Below, piece by piece: positions 1 to 14,356 of a stretch of 47,904 nt of DNA. The stretch comes from Streptomyces hygroscopicus subsp. hygroscopicus (lineage in GTDB: Bacteria; Actinomycetota; Actinomycetes; Streptomycetales; Streptomycetaceae): contig NZ_BBOX01000120.1 of NCBI RefSeq assembly GCF_001553455.1, positions 1-47,904 of the forward strand, written 5' to 3'. Position numbers and translations under genes: made by a program. Every line of letters begins with the position of its first letter. Position 1 is the stretch's first letter. The notes under the pieces are model-generated. The model was not told the origin of the DNA. It ran no database searches and worked only from the letters and a program-made list of their open reading frames with translations.

Positions 1-53
1 GAAGTGCACCCGTACGTGGTAAGGCCCGGCCGTACGGATCGATCGCACGACCG

Positions 54-270
54 GGGGCCGCCGAAGCCGCCGCCTCAGGGACCGGGCCGCCGGAGCCGCC
101 GTCTCAGGGGCGGGCCGCCGAAACCGCCGGGGGGCCGGGGCACCGGAACCGCTGTCTCAGGGGCCGGGCCGCCGGACCGCCGGAGGGCCGGGGCGCCGCT
201 GCCGCCGGGGGGCCGGGGCGCCGAAGCCGCCGTCTCAAGGGCCGGGGCGCCGGAGCCGCCCCCGGCCGCG
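54..270. repeat. Degenerate GC-rich tandem repeat downstream of pepN
   Basis: About eight imperfect copies of a unit near 26 bases, of the form GGGCCGCCGGAGCCGCC followed by GTCTCAGGG, fill the first 270 bases. The open frames through it are low-complexity Pro/Arg/Gly sequence with no recognisable domain, so I see no gene in 1-329. Confidence 0.6.
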
Positions 271-329
271 TCGGGGCCGCCGCGGCCTCCCCGGCCCAGG
301 CCCCGGCGCGCATCCCCGGCCCCGGCGGC

Positions 330-2945
330 TCATGCCTCCCGCTTCTCCCGCACCCGCAGCGCGCGCCGCAGGTCGTCGATCTGGTCGGCGAGCCGGCGGC
401 GCAGGGCGGGGAGGGCGTCGGGGTCCGCGAGGCACTCCTCGCCCAGCCGCAGCGTTTCGGCGTCCACGGTGCTCGGGAAGCCGAAGCGGGCGACGGTGTC
501 GGCGATGGCCGGGCCACGGCGGGCGCCCAGCGCGGTGGCGGCCGGGAAGTAGCGCGGCACGTAGTCGGCGAGGACGTCGTGGTGTTCGGGCTGCCAGAAG
601 CCGGTGACGGTGGCGGTGACCAGGTAGTTGGACAGCTCTCCCGGCTCGGTGCCCGCGCCCCGGCCGTCCTCGGCGGCGCCGAAGAGGGCCTGCCAGGCGG
701 CCTCCTTGGCGGCGGCGTCGGGCAGGGCCGCCCGGCAGCGCGCGGCGCCCTCCTGGCCGGTGGCGCTGGAGTCGCGGGCGAGTTCGGCGTCGATGTCGGC
801 GGGGCCGACGGCGCCGAGGACGGCGAGCCGGCCGAGGATCTGCCAGCGCAGCTCGGGGTCGAGGACGGGGCCGCCGGGGACGGTGTCGCCGTCGAGCCAG
901 TCGCTGAGCTCGGCGGGGGCGGTGGCGCTGCCGATGAACGTGCGCACGGCGGCGAGCCGCAGTCCGGGCCCGGAGCCGTCCTCGGTGCGGCGCAGCAGAT
1001 CGCGGCAGGTGGCGCTGATGGTGGCCAGGGCGGCGGGGCGCTGGTCCGCGGGGAGGTAGCGGTCGGCGATCTGGGTGCGGGCGAAGGCGAGGACGCCCTG
1101 GACGATCGCTATGTCGGTCTCGTGCGGCAGATGGGCGCGGGCCGCCTCGAGGTAGTCGGCGGGCGGGAGGTCGCCGTCGCGCACCATGTCGCGGGCGGTG
1201 TTCCAGACCACGGCGCGGCTGACGGCGTCGGGGAGGCCGGACAGGGCGCGGACGACGGCCTTCCAGGAGCCGGGGTCGAGCCGGATCTTGGCGTAGGTGA
1301 AGTCGCCGTCGTTGAGGAGCAGCAGATCGGGCCGGGGCCCGGTGAAGGAGAGGGTGAGGCCGGGCTCGACGCCGTCGAGTTCGGCCTCCACGCGCCGGCG
1401 CAGCACCAGCTGGTGCGGGGCGGCGGGGGCGTGGTCGTACAGGCCGATGGCGATGCGGTGCGGACGGCTGGTGGGCCCCCCATCGGAACCGGCCCCGTCC
1501 TGGCCGGCCCCGTCCGTGCCGCCGCCCTGGTGGCGGATCTCGACGCTCCACCGGTCGCCGTTGGCGGTGATGGCGGGGGTGAGGGTGTCGACGCCGGTGG
1601 TGCGCAGCCAGCGGTCGGCCCAGGCGTGGACGTCGCGGCCGGAGGAGCGGGCGAGGGAGTCGATGAAGTCGGCGAGGGTGGCGTTGCCGAACCGGTGCCG
1701 GGCGAAGTGGTCGTTGATGCCGTCGAGGAAGGTCTTCTCGCCGAGCCAGGTGACGAGCTGGCGCAGCGCGGAGGCGCCCTTGGCGTAGGAGATGCCGTCG
1801 AAGTTGAGGCGGGCGGCGGCGGTGTCGGGGACCAGCTCGGGGGCGGGGGCGACCGGGTGGGTGGAGGGGCGCTGGTCGGCGTCGTAGCCCCAGTTCTTGC
1901 GGCGGACGCCGAAGTCGGCCCAGGTGTCGGTGTAGCGGGTGGTCTCGGTGAGGATCTGGTAGCCCATGTACTCGGCGAAGGACTCGTTCAGCCAGATGTC
2001 GTCCCACCACTTCATGGTGACGAGGTCGCCGAACCACATATGGGCCATCTCATGGGCGATGACCATGGCGCGGGTCTGGCGCTCGGCGTCGGTGACGGCG
2101 GAGCGGAAGACGAATTCGTCGCGGAAGGTGACCAGGCCCGGGTTCTCCATCGCGCCGGAGTTGAATTCGGGGACGAACGCCTGGTCGTAGGAGTCGAAGG
2201 GGTAGGGCTCCTGGAAGATCTCGTGGTAGCGGTCGAAGCAGCGCCGGGTGATGTCGAAGAGCTCTTCGGCGTCGGCTTCCAGGTAGGGGGCGAGGGAGCG
2301 GCGGACGTGCAGCCCGAAGGGCAGTCCGGCGTGCTCGGTGCGCACCGAGTGGTACGGGCCGGCGGCCAGCGCCATCAGATAGGTGCTGATGGGCGGGGTG
2401 GGCGCGAGCTGCCAGCGGCCCTCCTCCGGGGCGCCGACGCGGGTGGCGATGCCGTTGCCGAGGACGGTCCACTGGGGCGGGGCGGTGACGCGGACGTCGA
2501 AGACGGCCTTGAGGTCGGGCTGGTCGAACGCGGCGAAGACGTCGTTCGCGTCGGACATGCAGCACATGGTGTAGAGGTAGGTCTCGCCGTCGGCGGGGTC
2601 GGTGAAGCGGTGCATGCCCTCACCGGTGTGGGAGTAGCGCATGTCCGCCTCGACCCGCAGCTCGTGCTCGCCCTCGGTGAGGGCGGTGAGCGGAAGCCGT
2701 CCGTCGGCGAGCGCCCCGGCGGCGCCGGTGAGGTCCAGCTCGCGGCCGTCGAGCACGGCGCGGTGGAGGGCGGCCGGCTGTAGCTCGACGAAGGTGTCCG
2801 CGCCCGCCTCGCGCGCCCTGAAGCGAATGGTCGTGGTGGAGCCGAAGAGCTCCTCCCCGCGGGTGAGGTCGAGGTCGATGGTGTAGCGGTGGACCTCGAT
2901 GAGGCGGGCTCGGATCTGCGCTTCCTCGCGCGTCAGTACGGACAT
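330..2945 (-). CDS. pepN: Aminopeptidase N (M1 family zinc metallopeptidase)
   Basis: This 871-residue cytosolic metallopeptidase removes N-terminal amino acids from peptides. The exopeptidase motif GAMENPG is at about residues 264-270 and the zinc site HEMAH at 298-302, with the third zinc ligand E321 in NESFAEY, exactly the spacing of the M1 family. The N-terminal beta domain (about 1-190) precedes the catalytic domain and an alpha-helical ERAP1-like C-terminal domain follows. The frame is open upstream to 3185, but homology begins at MSVLTREEAQ, so the ATG at 2945 is chosen. Length matches actinobacterial PepN. It lies 79 bases downstream of the chorismate mutase gene on the same strand. 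Confidence 0.96.
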   Translation of the reverse strand: MSVLTREEAQIRARLIEVHRYTIDLDLTRGEELFGSTTTIRFRAREAGADTFVELQPAALHRAVLDGRELDLTGAAGALADGRLPLTALTEGEHELRVEADMRYSHTGEGMHRFTDPADGETYLYTMCCMSDANDVFAAFDQPDLKAVFDVRVTAPPQWTVLGNGIATRVGAPEEGRWQLAPTPPISTYLMALAAGPYHSVRTEHAGLPFGLHVRRSLAPYLEADAEELFDITRRCFDRYHEIFQEPYPFDSYDQAFVPEFNSGAMENPGLVTFRDEFVFRSAVTDAERQTRAMVIAHEMAHMWFGDLVTMKWWDDIWLNESFAEYMGYQILTETTRYTDTWADFGVRRKNWGYDADQRPSTHPVAPAPELVPDTAAARLNFDGISYAKGASALRQLVTWLGEKTFLDGINDHFARHRFGNATLADFIDSLARSSGRDVHAWADRWLRTTGVDTLTPAITANGDRWSVEIRHQGGGTDGAGQDGAGSDGGPTSRPHRIAIGLYDHAPAAPHQLVLRRRVEAELDGVEPGLTLSFTGPRPDLLLLNDGDFTYAKIRLDPGSWKAVVRALSGLPDAVSRAVVWNTARDMVRDGDLPPADYLEAARAHLPHETDIAIVQGVLAFARTQIADRYLPADQRPAALATISATCRDLLRRTEDGSGPGLRLAAVRTFIGSATAPAELSDWLDGDTVPGGPVLDPELRWQILGRLAVLGAVGPADIDAELARDSSATGQEGAARCRAALPDAAAKEAAWQALFGAAEDGRGAGTEPGELSNYLVTATVTGFWQPEHHDVLADYVPRYFPAATALGARRGPAIADTVARFGFPSTVDAETLRLGEECLADPDALPALRRRLADQIDDLRRALRVREKREA

Positions 2946-3024
2946 GGAGACATGCTGCCCTACGTGCGGCGGGCCGCACACGGGTGGGAAGTGGTTGCCC
3001 GGCGCGGACAACCGTTCGGACGCA

Positions 3025-3405
3025 CTACCGGAGTGCGCCCTGGGAGCCGGTGTCGGAGCGGGCGATGGTCTCGTGGTGCCGGATGACCTCGGCGATGATG
3101 AAGTTGAGCAGCTTCTCGGCGAAGCCGGGGTCCAGCTTGGCGCTCTCGGCGAGCTGGCGCAGCCGGGTGATCTGCCGCGCCTCACGGGCCGGGTCGGCCG
3201 GGGGGAGCCGGTGGGCGGCCTTGAGGTGGCCGACCTGCTGGGTGCATTTGAAGCGCTCGGCGAGCATGTGGACCACGGCCGCGTCGATGTTGTCGATGCT
3301 GTCGCGCAACCGGGTCAGCTCGTCGAGCACGGTGGGGTCGATTCCCTCGGACTCCCCCGGCGTCACCGGCTGATCGGCGGTGCGGTCGCTCGTGCTGTGC
3401 GTCAT
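3025..3405 (-). CDS. Chorismate mutase (AroQ type)
   Basis: The 126-residue product belongs to the all-helical AroQ chorismate mutase family, which converts chorismate to prephenate on the way to Phe and Tyr. Recognisable segments are LTRLRDSIDNIDAAVVHMLAERF (about 31-53; the family's first helix with catalytic Arg R34), the Lys of HLKAAH (K62), and the helix RQITRLRQLAESAKLDP followed by EKLLNFIIAEVIRHHE at the C-terminus. The ATG at 3405 has a GGGAG ribosome site directly upstream; a longer in-frame extension lacks homology. The stop is TAG. It competes with TrpE, also in this window, for chorismate. Confidence 0.92.
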   Translation of the reverse strand: MTHSTSDRTADQPVTPGESEGIDPTVLDELTRLRDSIDNIDAAVVHMLAERFKCTQQVGHLKAAHRLPPADPAREARQITRLRQLAESAKLDPGFAEKLLNFIIAEVIRHHETIARSDTGSQGALR

Positions 3406-3637
3406 GTCTCCCGAGCCTACTTTTCCGTGGGCCGGGTCGGTCCCGGGCTCCAGGATGCGGACCGCCCCGACCCCTGTGGGGGGTTCGGAACCGGCTTCGG
3501 GGAGCCGGACGGGGGCGGGGCGGTCTGTGCGGAGGGCCGCTCGCGGTGCGGCGCCTTCACTGTGAAGGAGCGGTTCGGGCGGGAGGAGGTTCCACTCCCG
3601 GCCGGCTTTCCCACGGCCGGTCCGCCTTGGGGGCCGC

Positions 3638-3717
3638 GATGGCTTTGCGTGGGGCGGCGCGATGGCTTTGCGTGGGGCGGCGCGATGGCTTTGCGTGGGC
3701 TCCGCGATGGCTCCGCG
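3638..3717. repeat. 23-bp tandem repeat, three and a half copies
   Basis: The unit GATGGCTTTGCGTGG plus GGCGGCGC occurs perfectly at 3638-3660 and 3661-3683, with a third variant copy at 3684-3705 and a fragment beyond it. Confidence 0.9.
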
Positions 3718-3879
3718 GCCAGCCTCGCACGGGCCCGCGTGGGGCGCAGCGGCCGGGCCCGCGAGGGGCCCGCCGCAAATCGGGGACGCCACGGACCGGG
3801 GACGCCACCGACGGATCCCCGACACAACCCGGGGACCCCACGGACCGCGAACCCCACGGACCGGACCCGCCACAGTCTG

Positions 3880-4145
3880 AGGTCGCCATAGCCCCGAAGC
3901 CACCGCAGACCAACGCCCGCCACAGCCCCGGAGCTACGCAGCCCGGAGCCCCGCAGCTCGGAGCCGCCGCGACCAGAGCCCACCGCAGACCGGAGCCCCC
4001 GGGGACGCCGCTAACCGGGACCCGACGCGGCCAGGGGGCGCCGTAGCCCCGAAGCCACCGCAGACCAGAGCCCGCCGCAGCCGCGGAGCTACGCAGGCCG
4101 GAGCCACCGCGACCAGAGCCCACCGCAGACCAGATCCCGCCACAC
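3880..4145. repeat. Direct repeat with a period of about 155 bp
   Basis: The segment starting TAGCCCCGAAGCCACCGCAG at 3889 recurs at 4044 and both are followed by similar blocks containing GGAGCTACGCAG and CGCGACCAGAGCCCACCGC. The copies diverge by scattered substitutions and small indels, and both are built of shorter CCGCAGACCAGAGC-like units. Confidence 0.75.
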
Positions 4146-4203
4146 ACCAGAGCCGCGGCGGACCAGGGCCCGGCTGTCAGCGGGGGCCTATAAGGTCCCC
4201 GGC

Positions 4204-4581
4204 ATGATCGCGACGCTTCAGTGCACTGTCATCGACTGTCCGGACCCCGCCGCGCTGGCCGCCTTCTACGGGCGGATTCTGGGCTGGCGGGTGGACGACG
4301 GGGATCCCAAGTGGGCGACGCTGACGGCCGAGGACGGCCGACAGCTGGCCTTCCAACTGGCGCCGGACCATCAGCCGCCGCGCTGGCCGGACCCGGCCCA
4401 TCCGCAGCAGATCCATCTCGACTTCGACGTGGACACGCGTGCGGACGCGGAGCGGGCGCGGCAGGAACTGATCCGCTCCGGGGCGACGTTTCTGCACGAC
4501 AGCGAGGGGGAGCGTTCGGGGTTCCTGGTCTTCGGCGATCCGGCCGGGCACCCGTTCTGCATCTGCTACGGGCAGAGCTGA
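4204..4581 (+). CDS. VOC (glyoxalase/bleomycin-resistance fold) family protein
   Basis: The 125-residue protein has the vicinal-oxygen-chelate layout: an opening beta strand ATLQCTVIDCPDPAALAAFYGRILGW (about 3-28), a central strand WATLTAEDGRQLAFQLAP, the second-half strand QQIHLDFDVDTRADAERARQEL (about 68-89) and a closing FGDPAGHPFCICYG. It resembles the glyoxalase-like subfamily found widely in Streptomyces, usually of unknown substrate. The ATG at 4204 opens the homology. TAAGGT at about 4191 lies where a minus-10 box for a short or nearly leaderless transcript would be. Substrate is not predictable from sequence. Confidence 0.85.
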   Translation: MIATLQCTVIDCPDPAALAAFYGRILGWRVDDGDPKWATLTAEDGRQLAFQLAPDHQPPRWPDPAHPQQIHLDFDVDTRADAERARQELIRSGATFLHDSEGERSGFLVFGDPAGHPFCICYGQS

Positions 4582-4589
4582 GACGACGG

Positions 4590-4900
4590 GCGGAGCGGGC
4601 TGGAGCGAACGGACGGGAGCCGTCGGGGCCGGTCGGAGCCGAACGGGGCCGGACGGAGCCAGACGGAGCCGGGCGGGGCCGGACCGGGCGGGGCCAGTCA
4701 CGGCCGGACGGGGCCCGTCGGGGCCGGACAGGGCCGGATCGGTCGGGGCCCGACGTACGACCGGGGCCGGACGGGGCCGGACGGGGCCGGACGGGGCCGG
4801 ACGGGGCCGGACGGAGCCGGTCGGAGCCGGACGGACGACCGGAGCCGGTCGGAGCCGGACAGAGCCAGTCGGACGACCGGGCCCCGACCGGCTCCCGGCG
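4590..4900. repeat. Decamer tandem repeat region
   Basis: The 340-base spacer between the VOC and trypsin genes is made of degenerate decamers. Five perfect tandem copies of GGGGCCGGAC occupy 4763-4812, flanked by GGAGCCGGTC-type variants. No gene is seen. Confidence 0.9.
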
Positions 4901-4920
4901 GAGGCGGGGCTGTGCCGGGG

Positions 4921-5883
<963 letters not shown>

Positions 5884-5935
5884 CTACCGTTCCGCGCGCC
5901 CTCTCCAGCTGCCGTCCCGCGCGCCCTCACCACCA

Positions 5936-6048
5936 CGTCCGGCCCGCGCGACCTGCCCACCGCCTCCGGCCCGCGCGACCTCCTACCGCCTCCGACCCGC
6001 CGCGCCCCCGCCCCACCACATCCGGTCCGCGCGGCCTCCCCACCGCCG
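5936..6048. repeat. Degenerate repeat of about 26 bp, four copies
   Basis: Units of the form TCCGGCCCGCGCGACCT followed by CCCACCGCC run through the spacer between the divergent trypsin and metalloprotease genes (5719-6146). The rest of that spacer should hold the two promoters; TAAGCT at 6062-6067 is a possible plus-strand minus-10 box. Confidence 0.6.
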
Positions 6049-6146
6049 CGGCGAACGACCGTAAGCTGGAAGCCGGACAGGGCGCGCGGCGGACGCGGTC
6101 AGGGCGCACGGCGGACGAACGGCGGACGACGGCACGGGGTGACGGC

Positions 6147-7037
6147 GTGGCGGCACCGGGCAGCGACATCGAGCACGGATATCCCCACCTGGACACCGTC
6201 CGGGCCGCGATCACCGCGCTGTACCGCCGGCTGTCCCGCGACACCGTGGACACCTTCGGGCTCAGCGTGCTCCCCGGCGATGTGGCCTTCTCCGATCAGG
6301 ACGACCTCTATCTGGGCGTTCAGCGGGTCGCCCGGGTGATGGTGCAACATCTGCGGCTGCCCGACGCCCGGATGATCGTGAGCTTCCGGGAGATGCGGCA
6401 CGCGGGGAACGTGGAGCTCGCGGCGGGCCCGGAGTACTTCATCGAGCTCAACTCCCGCTTCAAGACGCACCGCCGGGACATCGGCGCGGCCCTCGCCCAC
6501 GAGGTCACGCACGTGTATCTGCACCGCCTCGGCCTGTCGTTCCCCGGCACCCGGGACAACGAGATCCTCACCGACACCACCGCCGCCTATCTCGGCACGG
6601 GCTGGCTGCTCCTCGACGCCTATCGTCAGGACTCGCTCACCAGCCAGAAACTGGGCTATCTGACACCGGAGGAGTTCGGCTACGTGCTGGCCAAGCGGGC
6701 GCTGCTGTTCGACGAGGACCCCTCCCCCTGGTTCACCTCGCCCCAGGCGTACGAGGCATACACCAGGGGGCTGGAGCTGGCCCGCCGCGACCAGAGCCAT
6801 CCGCCGCTGGCCGCCGCCGGCTGGACCGGCCGCCGCCGCTACGCCAAGGATCGCCGGTCGGCCCGGTCCGACCACCCCTCCCCGGCCACCGGAGGTGACT
6901 ACGCCTTCGACGACGGCCCTCCGCTGAGCGTCTCCTTCCCCTGCCCGACCTGCCGTCAGCGCATCCGGGTCCCGGTCCGCGGCCGGCTGCGGGCCCGCTG
7001 CGGACTGTGCCGTACGGTGCTGGAGTGCGACACCTGA
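6147..7037 (+). CDS. Putative zinc metalloprotease-like protein with C-terminal zinc ribbon
   Basis: This 296-residue protein has a zincin motif HEVTH (118-122) in the context ALAHEVTHVYLH, with acidic residues downstream in DNEILTDTTAAYLG (137-150) that could supply the third ligand. Its C-terminus carries two CxxC knuckles, C266/C269 and C285/C288, 15 residues apart, resembling a rubredoxin-type zinc ribbon. There is no signal peptide or transmembrane segment, so it is predicted cytoplasmic. The GTG start at 6147 follows a GGGGTGA ribosome site. I cannot name a substrate; a family name is not claimed. It could be a structural rather than active peptidase. Confidence 0.75.
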   Translation: MAAPGSDIEHGYPHLDTVRAAITALYRRLSRDTVDTFGLSVLPGDVAFSDQDDLYLGVQRVARVMVQHLRLPDARMIVSFREMRHAGNVELAAGPEYFIELNSRFKTHRRDIGAALAHEVTHVYLHRLGLSFPGTRDNEILTDTTAAYLGTGWLLLDAYRQDSLTSQKLGYLTPEEFGYVLAKRALLFDEDPSPWFTSPQAYEAYTRGLELARRDQSHPPLAAAGWTGRRRYAKDRRSARSDHPSPATGGDYAFDDGPPLSVSFPCPTCRQRIRVPVRGRLRARCGLCRTVLECDT

Positions 7038-7102
7038 CGCGGGGCCGGATCGTCGTTCGTCGTACGGCCTTGGAGCGCGCTCGACGTCGTACGCTCACCT
7101 GC

Positions 7103-7576
7103 ATGAGCCCTTCCATCGCCACCAACACCCGTGTCGGCCTCGATGAGCTGCTGGAGTTCGTACGTCCGCGCCACCGTGCGCTGCTGATCACCCGCCGGTC
7201 CGATGGTTCGCCCCAGGCGTCCCCGCTGACCTGCGGGGTCGACGACTCCGGCCGTATCGTCGTGTCCACCTACCCCGAGCGCGCCAAGGTGCGCAACGCC
7301 AAGCGCGACCCGGCCGTGAGCCTGGTCGTGCTATCCGACGAGTGGAACGGCCCCTGGGTGCAGATCGACGGCACCGCCGAGGTGATCGATCCCCCGGAGT
7401 CCGTGGAGCCGCTGGTCGAGTACTACCGCAACATCGCGGGCGAGCACCCCGACTGGGACGAGTACCGGGAGGCCATGCGCAAGCAGGGCAAGTCGCTGAT
7501 CCGCGTCACCCCCGAGCGCTGGGGCCCGGTCGCCACCGGCGGTTTCCCGGCCCGGCTGGCGGAAAGCGGGTCCTGA
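7103..7576 (+). CDS. PPOX-class F420-dependent oxidoreductase-like protein
   Basis: The 157-residue protein has the split-barrel flavin-binding fold of the pyridoxamine-phosphate-oxidase-like superfamily: RPRHRALLITRRSDGSPQASPLTCGVDDSGRIVVST (about 21-56), then AKVRNAKRDPAVSLVVL and WVQIDGTAEVIDPP. These features match the actinobacterial F420-dependent group, which reduces diverse small molecules; the true cofactor and substrate are unknown. The ATG at 7103 is chosen over an upstream in-frame ATG because homology starts here. No ribosome site precedes it, while TACGCT at 7090-7095 is eight bases upstream, which suggests a leaderless transcript. Confidence 0.85.
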   Translation: MSPSIATNTRVGLDELLEFVRPRHRALLITRRSDGSPQASPLTCGVDDSGRIVVSTYPERAKVRNAKRDPAVSLVVLSDEWNGPWVQIDGTAEVIDPPESVEPLVEYYRNIAGEHPDWDEYREAMRKQGKSLIRVTPERWGPVATGGFPARLAESGS

Positions 7577-7684
7577 CCGCTACAGGTCCGACCGCTGCGG
7601 ATCCTGAAGCGGCGCGTCCAGACCGCTACAGGTCCTGCCCGCTACGCGCCCTGACCACCTGACCGCTACAGGTCCGACCGCTCA
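7577..7684. repeat. Scattered GACCGCTACAGGTCC repeats
   Basis: The motif ACCGCTACAGGTCC occurs three times within about 100 bases after the oxidoreductase stop (near 7578, 7622 and 7661), with two weaker copies between. Each copy can pair partly with itself (GACC/GGTC), so the set could act as a transcription terminator region. Confidence 0.5.
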
Positions 7685-7878
7685 GCACCGCCCCGCGCGC
7701 CCGTAGAGCACGATCCGCATCCCGGTGACGTCCCTGACGGCGCATCGGTGGAAGTACTCCGCGAGCATCTCCCGTTCATGCGCTCCCGCGGGGTGCCGTC
7801 CAGCGGCTGGCCGGGCAGGTCGTTCACCGTGACGATCCGCCCGGCCGTCGGCATGACGCGCGGACGCGGAAACGCCAC
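7682..7878 (-). pseudogene. Possible small frameshifted gene
   Basis: Two adjoining minus-strand frames look coding but are out of phase. The first, from a GTG at 7878, gives MAFPRPRVMPTAGRIVTV and continues to LDGTPRER; the second gives HEREMLAEYFHRCAVRD and ends VLYGRAGRC at a TGA (7684-7682). Both have strongly G/C third positions, and a single-base deletion near 7800 would join them into one protein of about 65 residues. I do not recognise the family. It could be a decayed gene, a sequencing error or chance. Confidence 0.35.
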
Positions 7879-7951
7879 GCGGCGCCCGCCCCCCGGTCGG
7901 GATGGGGGGAAGGCGCCGCGCGGCCGGTCCGTACGCCGTTGTACGGGCGGA

Positions 7952-8030
7952 AATCCGGGGATCCCGCGAATCCGGGGATCCCGCGAATCCCGGGAATCCG
8001 GGCCCCAGGGACCCCGGGAAATCCGGAGAA
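7952..8030. repeat. 17-bp tandem repeat downstream of gltD
   Basis: AATCCGGGGATCCCGCG occurs at 7952-7968 and again at 7969-7985, followed by variants (AATCCCGGG, AATCCGGG). The embedded GGGATCCC palindromes can form hairpins and may end gltBD transcription. Confidence 0.75.
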
Positions 8031-8049
8031 CCCGGAGGATCGGGGAGCG

Positions 8050-9502
8050 TCAGACCGTCAGGGCCCGGTCGGTGGGGCGGATCGGGGCCGGCAGCTCGCT
8101 GGTCCCGGCCAGGTAGCGGTCCACCCCACGCGCCGCGGAGCGGCCCTCGGCGATGGCCCAGACGATCAGCGACTGGCCACGGCCCGCGTCACCGGCCACG
8201 AAGACACCCGGCACATTGGTGGCGAAGTCGGCGTCGCGGGCGATGTTGCCGCGCTCGTCCAGCTCCAGGCCGAACTGCTCGACCAGGCCGTTCTTCTGGT
8301 CGGTGCCGGTGAAGCCCATGGCCAGGGTGACCAGCTGGGCCGGGATCTTCCGCTCGGTGCCCGGCTTCTGCTCCAGCTTGCCGTCCTTGAACTCCACCTC
8401 GATCAGGTGCAGCCACTGGACGTTGCCGTCCTCGTCGCCCTCGAAGTGGGTGGTGGAGACGGAGTAGAGCCGCTCACCGCCCTCCTCGTGCGCCGAGGTG
8501 ACCTTGTAGAGCATCGGGAAGGTCGGCCAGGGCTGGCCCGCGGTCCGCTCCTCGCCGGGCTTGGGCATGATCTCCAGCTGGGTGACGGAGGCGGCACCCT
8601 GCCGGTGGGCGGTGCCGACGCAGTCCGCGCCGGTGTCACCGCCGCCGATGACCACGACGTGCTTGCCCGCGGCGCTGATCGGGGACGTGGTGAGGTCGCC
8701 CTCCTGCACCTTGTTGGCGAGCGGCAGGTACTCCATCGCGAAGTGGATGCCGTTCAGCTCCCGGCCCGGGACCGGCAGGTCGCGCGAGGTGGTGGCACCG
8801 GCCGCGATGACCACGGCGTCGTACCGCTTGCGGAGCTTGGCCGCGTCGATGTCGCGGCCGATCTCCGTCTCGGTGCGGAACTTGGTGCCCTCCGCGCGCA
8901 TCTGCTCGATGCGGCGGTTGATGTGCCGCTTCTCCATCTTGAACTCGGGGATGCCGTAGCGCAGCAGCCCGCCGATGCGGTCGGCGCGCTCGTAGACGGC
9001 GACCGTGTGGCCGGCGCGGGTGAGCTGCTGGGCGGCGGCCAGTCCGGCCGGTCCGGAGCCGATCACGGCGACGGTCTTGCCGCTGAGCCGCTCGGGCGGC
9101 TGCGGGGTGACGTCGCCCGCGTCCCACGCCTTGTCGATGATGGTGACCTCGACGTTCTTGATGGTCACCGGCGGCTGGTTGATGCCGAGCACGCAGGCCG
9201 ACTCGCACGGGGCCGGGCACAGCCGCCCGGTGAACTCCGGGAAGTTGTTGGTGGCGTGCAGCCGCTCGCTGGCCTCGCGCCAGTCGCCCCGGTAGGCGTA
9301 GTCGTTCCACTCGGGGATCAGGTTCCCCAGCGGACAGCCGTTGTGACAGAACGGGATGCCGCAGTCCATGCACCGTCCGGCCTGCTTGCTGATGATCGGC
9401 AGCAGCGAACCGGGGACGTAGACCTCGTTCCAGTCCTTGACGCGCTCCGTGACGGGGCGGGTCTTGGCGACCTCGCGGTCAGTGGTCAGGAAGCCCTTGG
9501 GG

Positions 9503-9510
<8 letters not shown>
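8050..9510 (-). CDS. gltD: Glutamate synthase (NADPH) small subunit
   Basis: GltD (486 residues) oxidises NADPH and passes electrons through FAD and iron-sulfur clusters to GltB for glutamate formation from glutamine and 2-oxoglutarate. The N-terminal cluster cysteines are C47, C50, C55 and C59 ([13 protein letters not shown]), with C98, C102 and C106 further on. The FAD-binding GSGPAG is at 151-156, the NADPH-binding GGGDTG at 289-294, and a second FAD contact [11 protein letters not shown] near the C-terminus. Its start overlaps the gltB stop by eight bases, so the pair is translationally coupled. Length is normal. Confidence 0.97.
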
Positions 9511-14053
<4,543 letters not shown>

Positions 14054-14298
14054 CGGCTCTCCCGTCGTCGTCATGGCATTTGTGCGTGTGCCGAGGGACG
14101 ACGTTGGCCCTCCGCGAGAATTTCGTGCAGGTTACATGATGGGCGGCTTCTCGGGAACCGGAAATTCCATTCCATCATGCGGACACCCCGGCGACAGGGT
14201 GACGTCAGGCGATACAGGCAATAAGGGGCTGAGCGACCGATGTCGCCACGGCGCGGATCGGGCGACACTGCCCAAGCGCTTCGGGCTTATGCCCACCG

Positions 14299-14336
14299 GT
14301 AAACGGATCGAAACCGTCAAGTAACGGCGTAATTAT
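14299..14336. promoter_or_regulatory. GlnR-box-like element upstream of gltB
   Basis: On the plus strand the spacing is GTAAA-6-GAAAC-6-GTAAC-6-ATTAT. The known actinobacterial GlnR site is gTnAc-n6-GaAAc repeated twice; the first half-site pair and the third half-site match well, the fourth poorly. It sits in the 300-base spacer upstream of gltB and just past the stop of the VIT1-type gene. Nothing else is seen in 14075-14356. Confidence 0.5.
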
Positions 14337-14356
14337 GCGGCTCGCCGTATGGTATG

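Larger units (their letters stand above)
3406..4203. other. Gene-free spacer rich in repeats
   Basis: Nearly 800 bases separate chorismate mutase from the VOC gene. Open frames here are Arg/Pro/Gly-rich and have no recognisable homology. The spacer holds a 23-bp tandem repeat and a roughly 155-bp degenerate direct repeat (listed separately). Confidence 0.6.

Noticed and set aside
235..2037. A 600-codon open frame antisense-phase to pepN on the same strand
   Set aside because: It is Arg/Pro-rich, has no homology and overlaps the strongly conserved pepN frame; high GC keeps wrong frames open.
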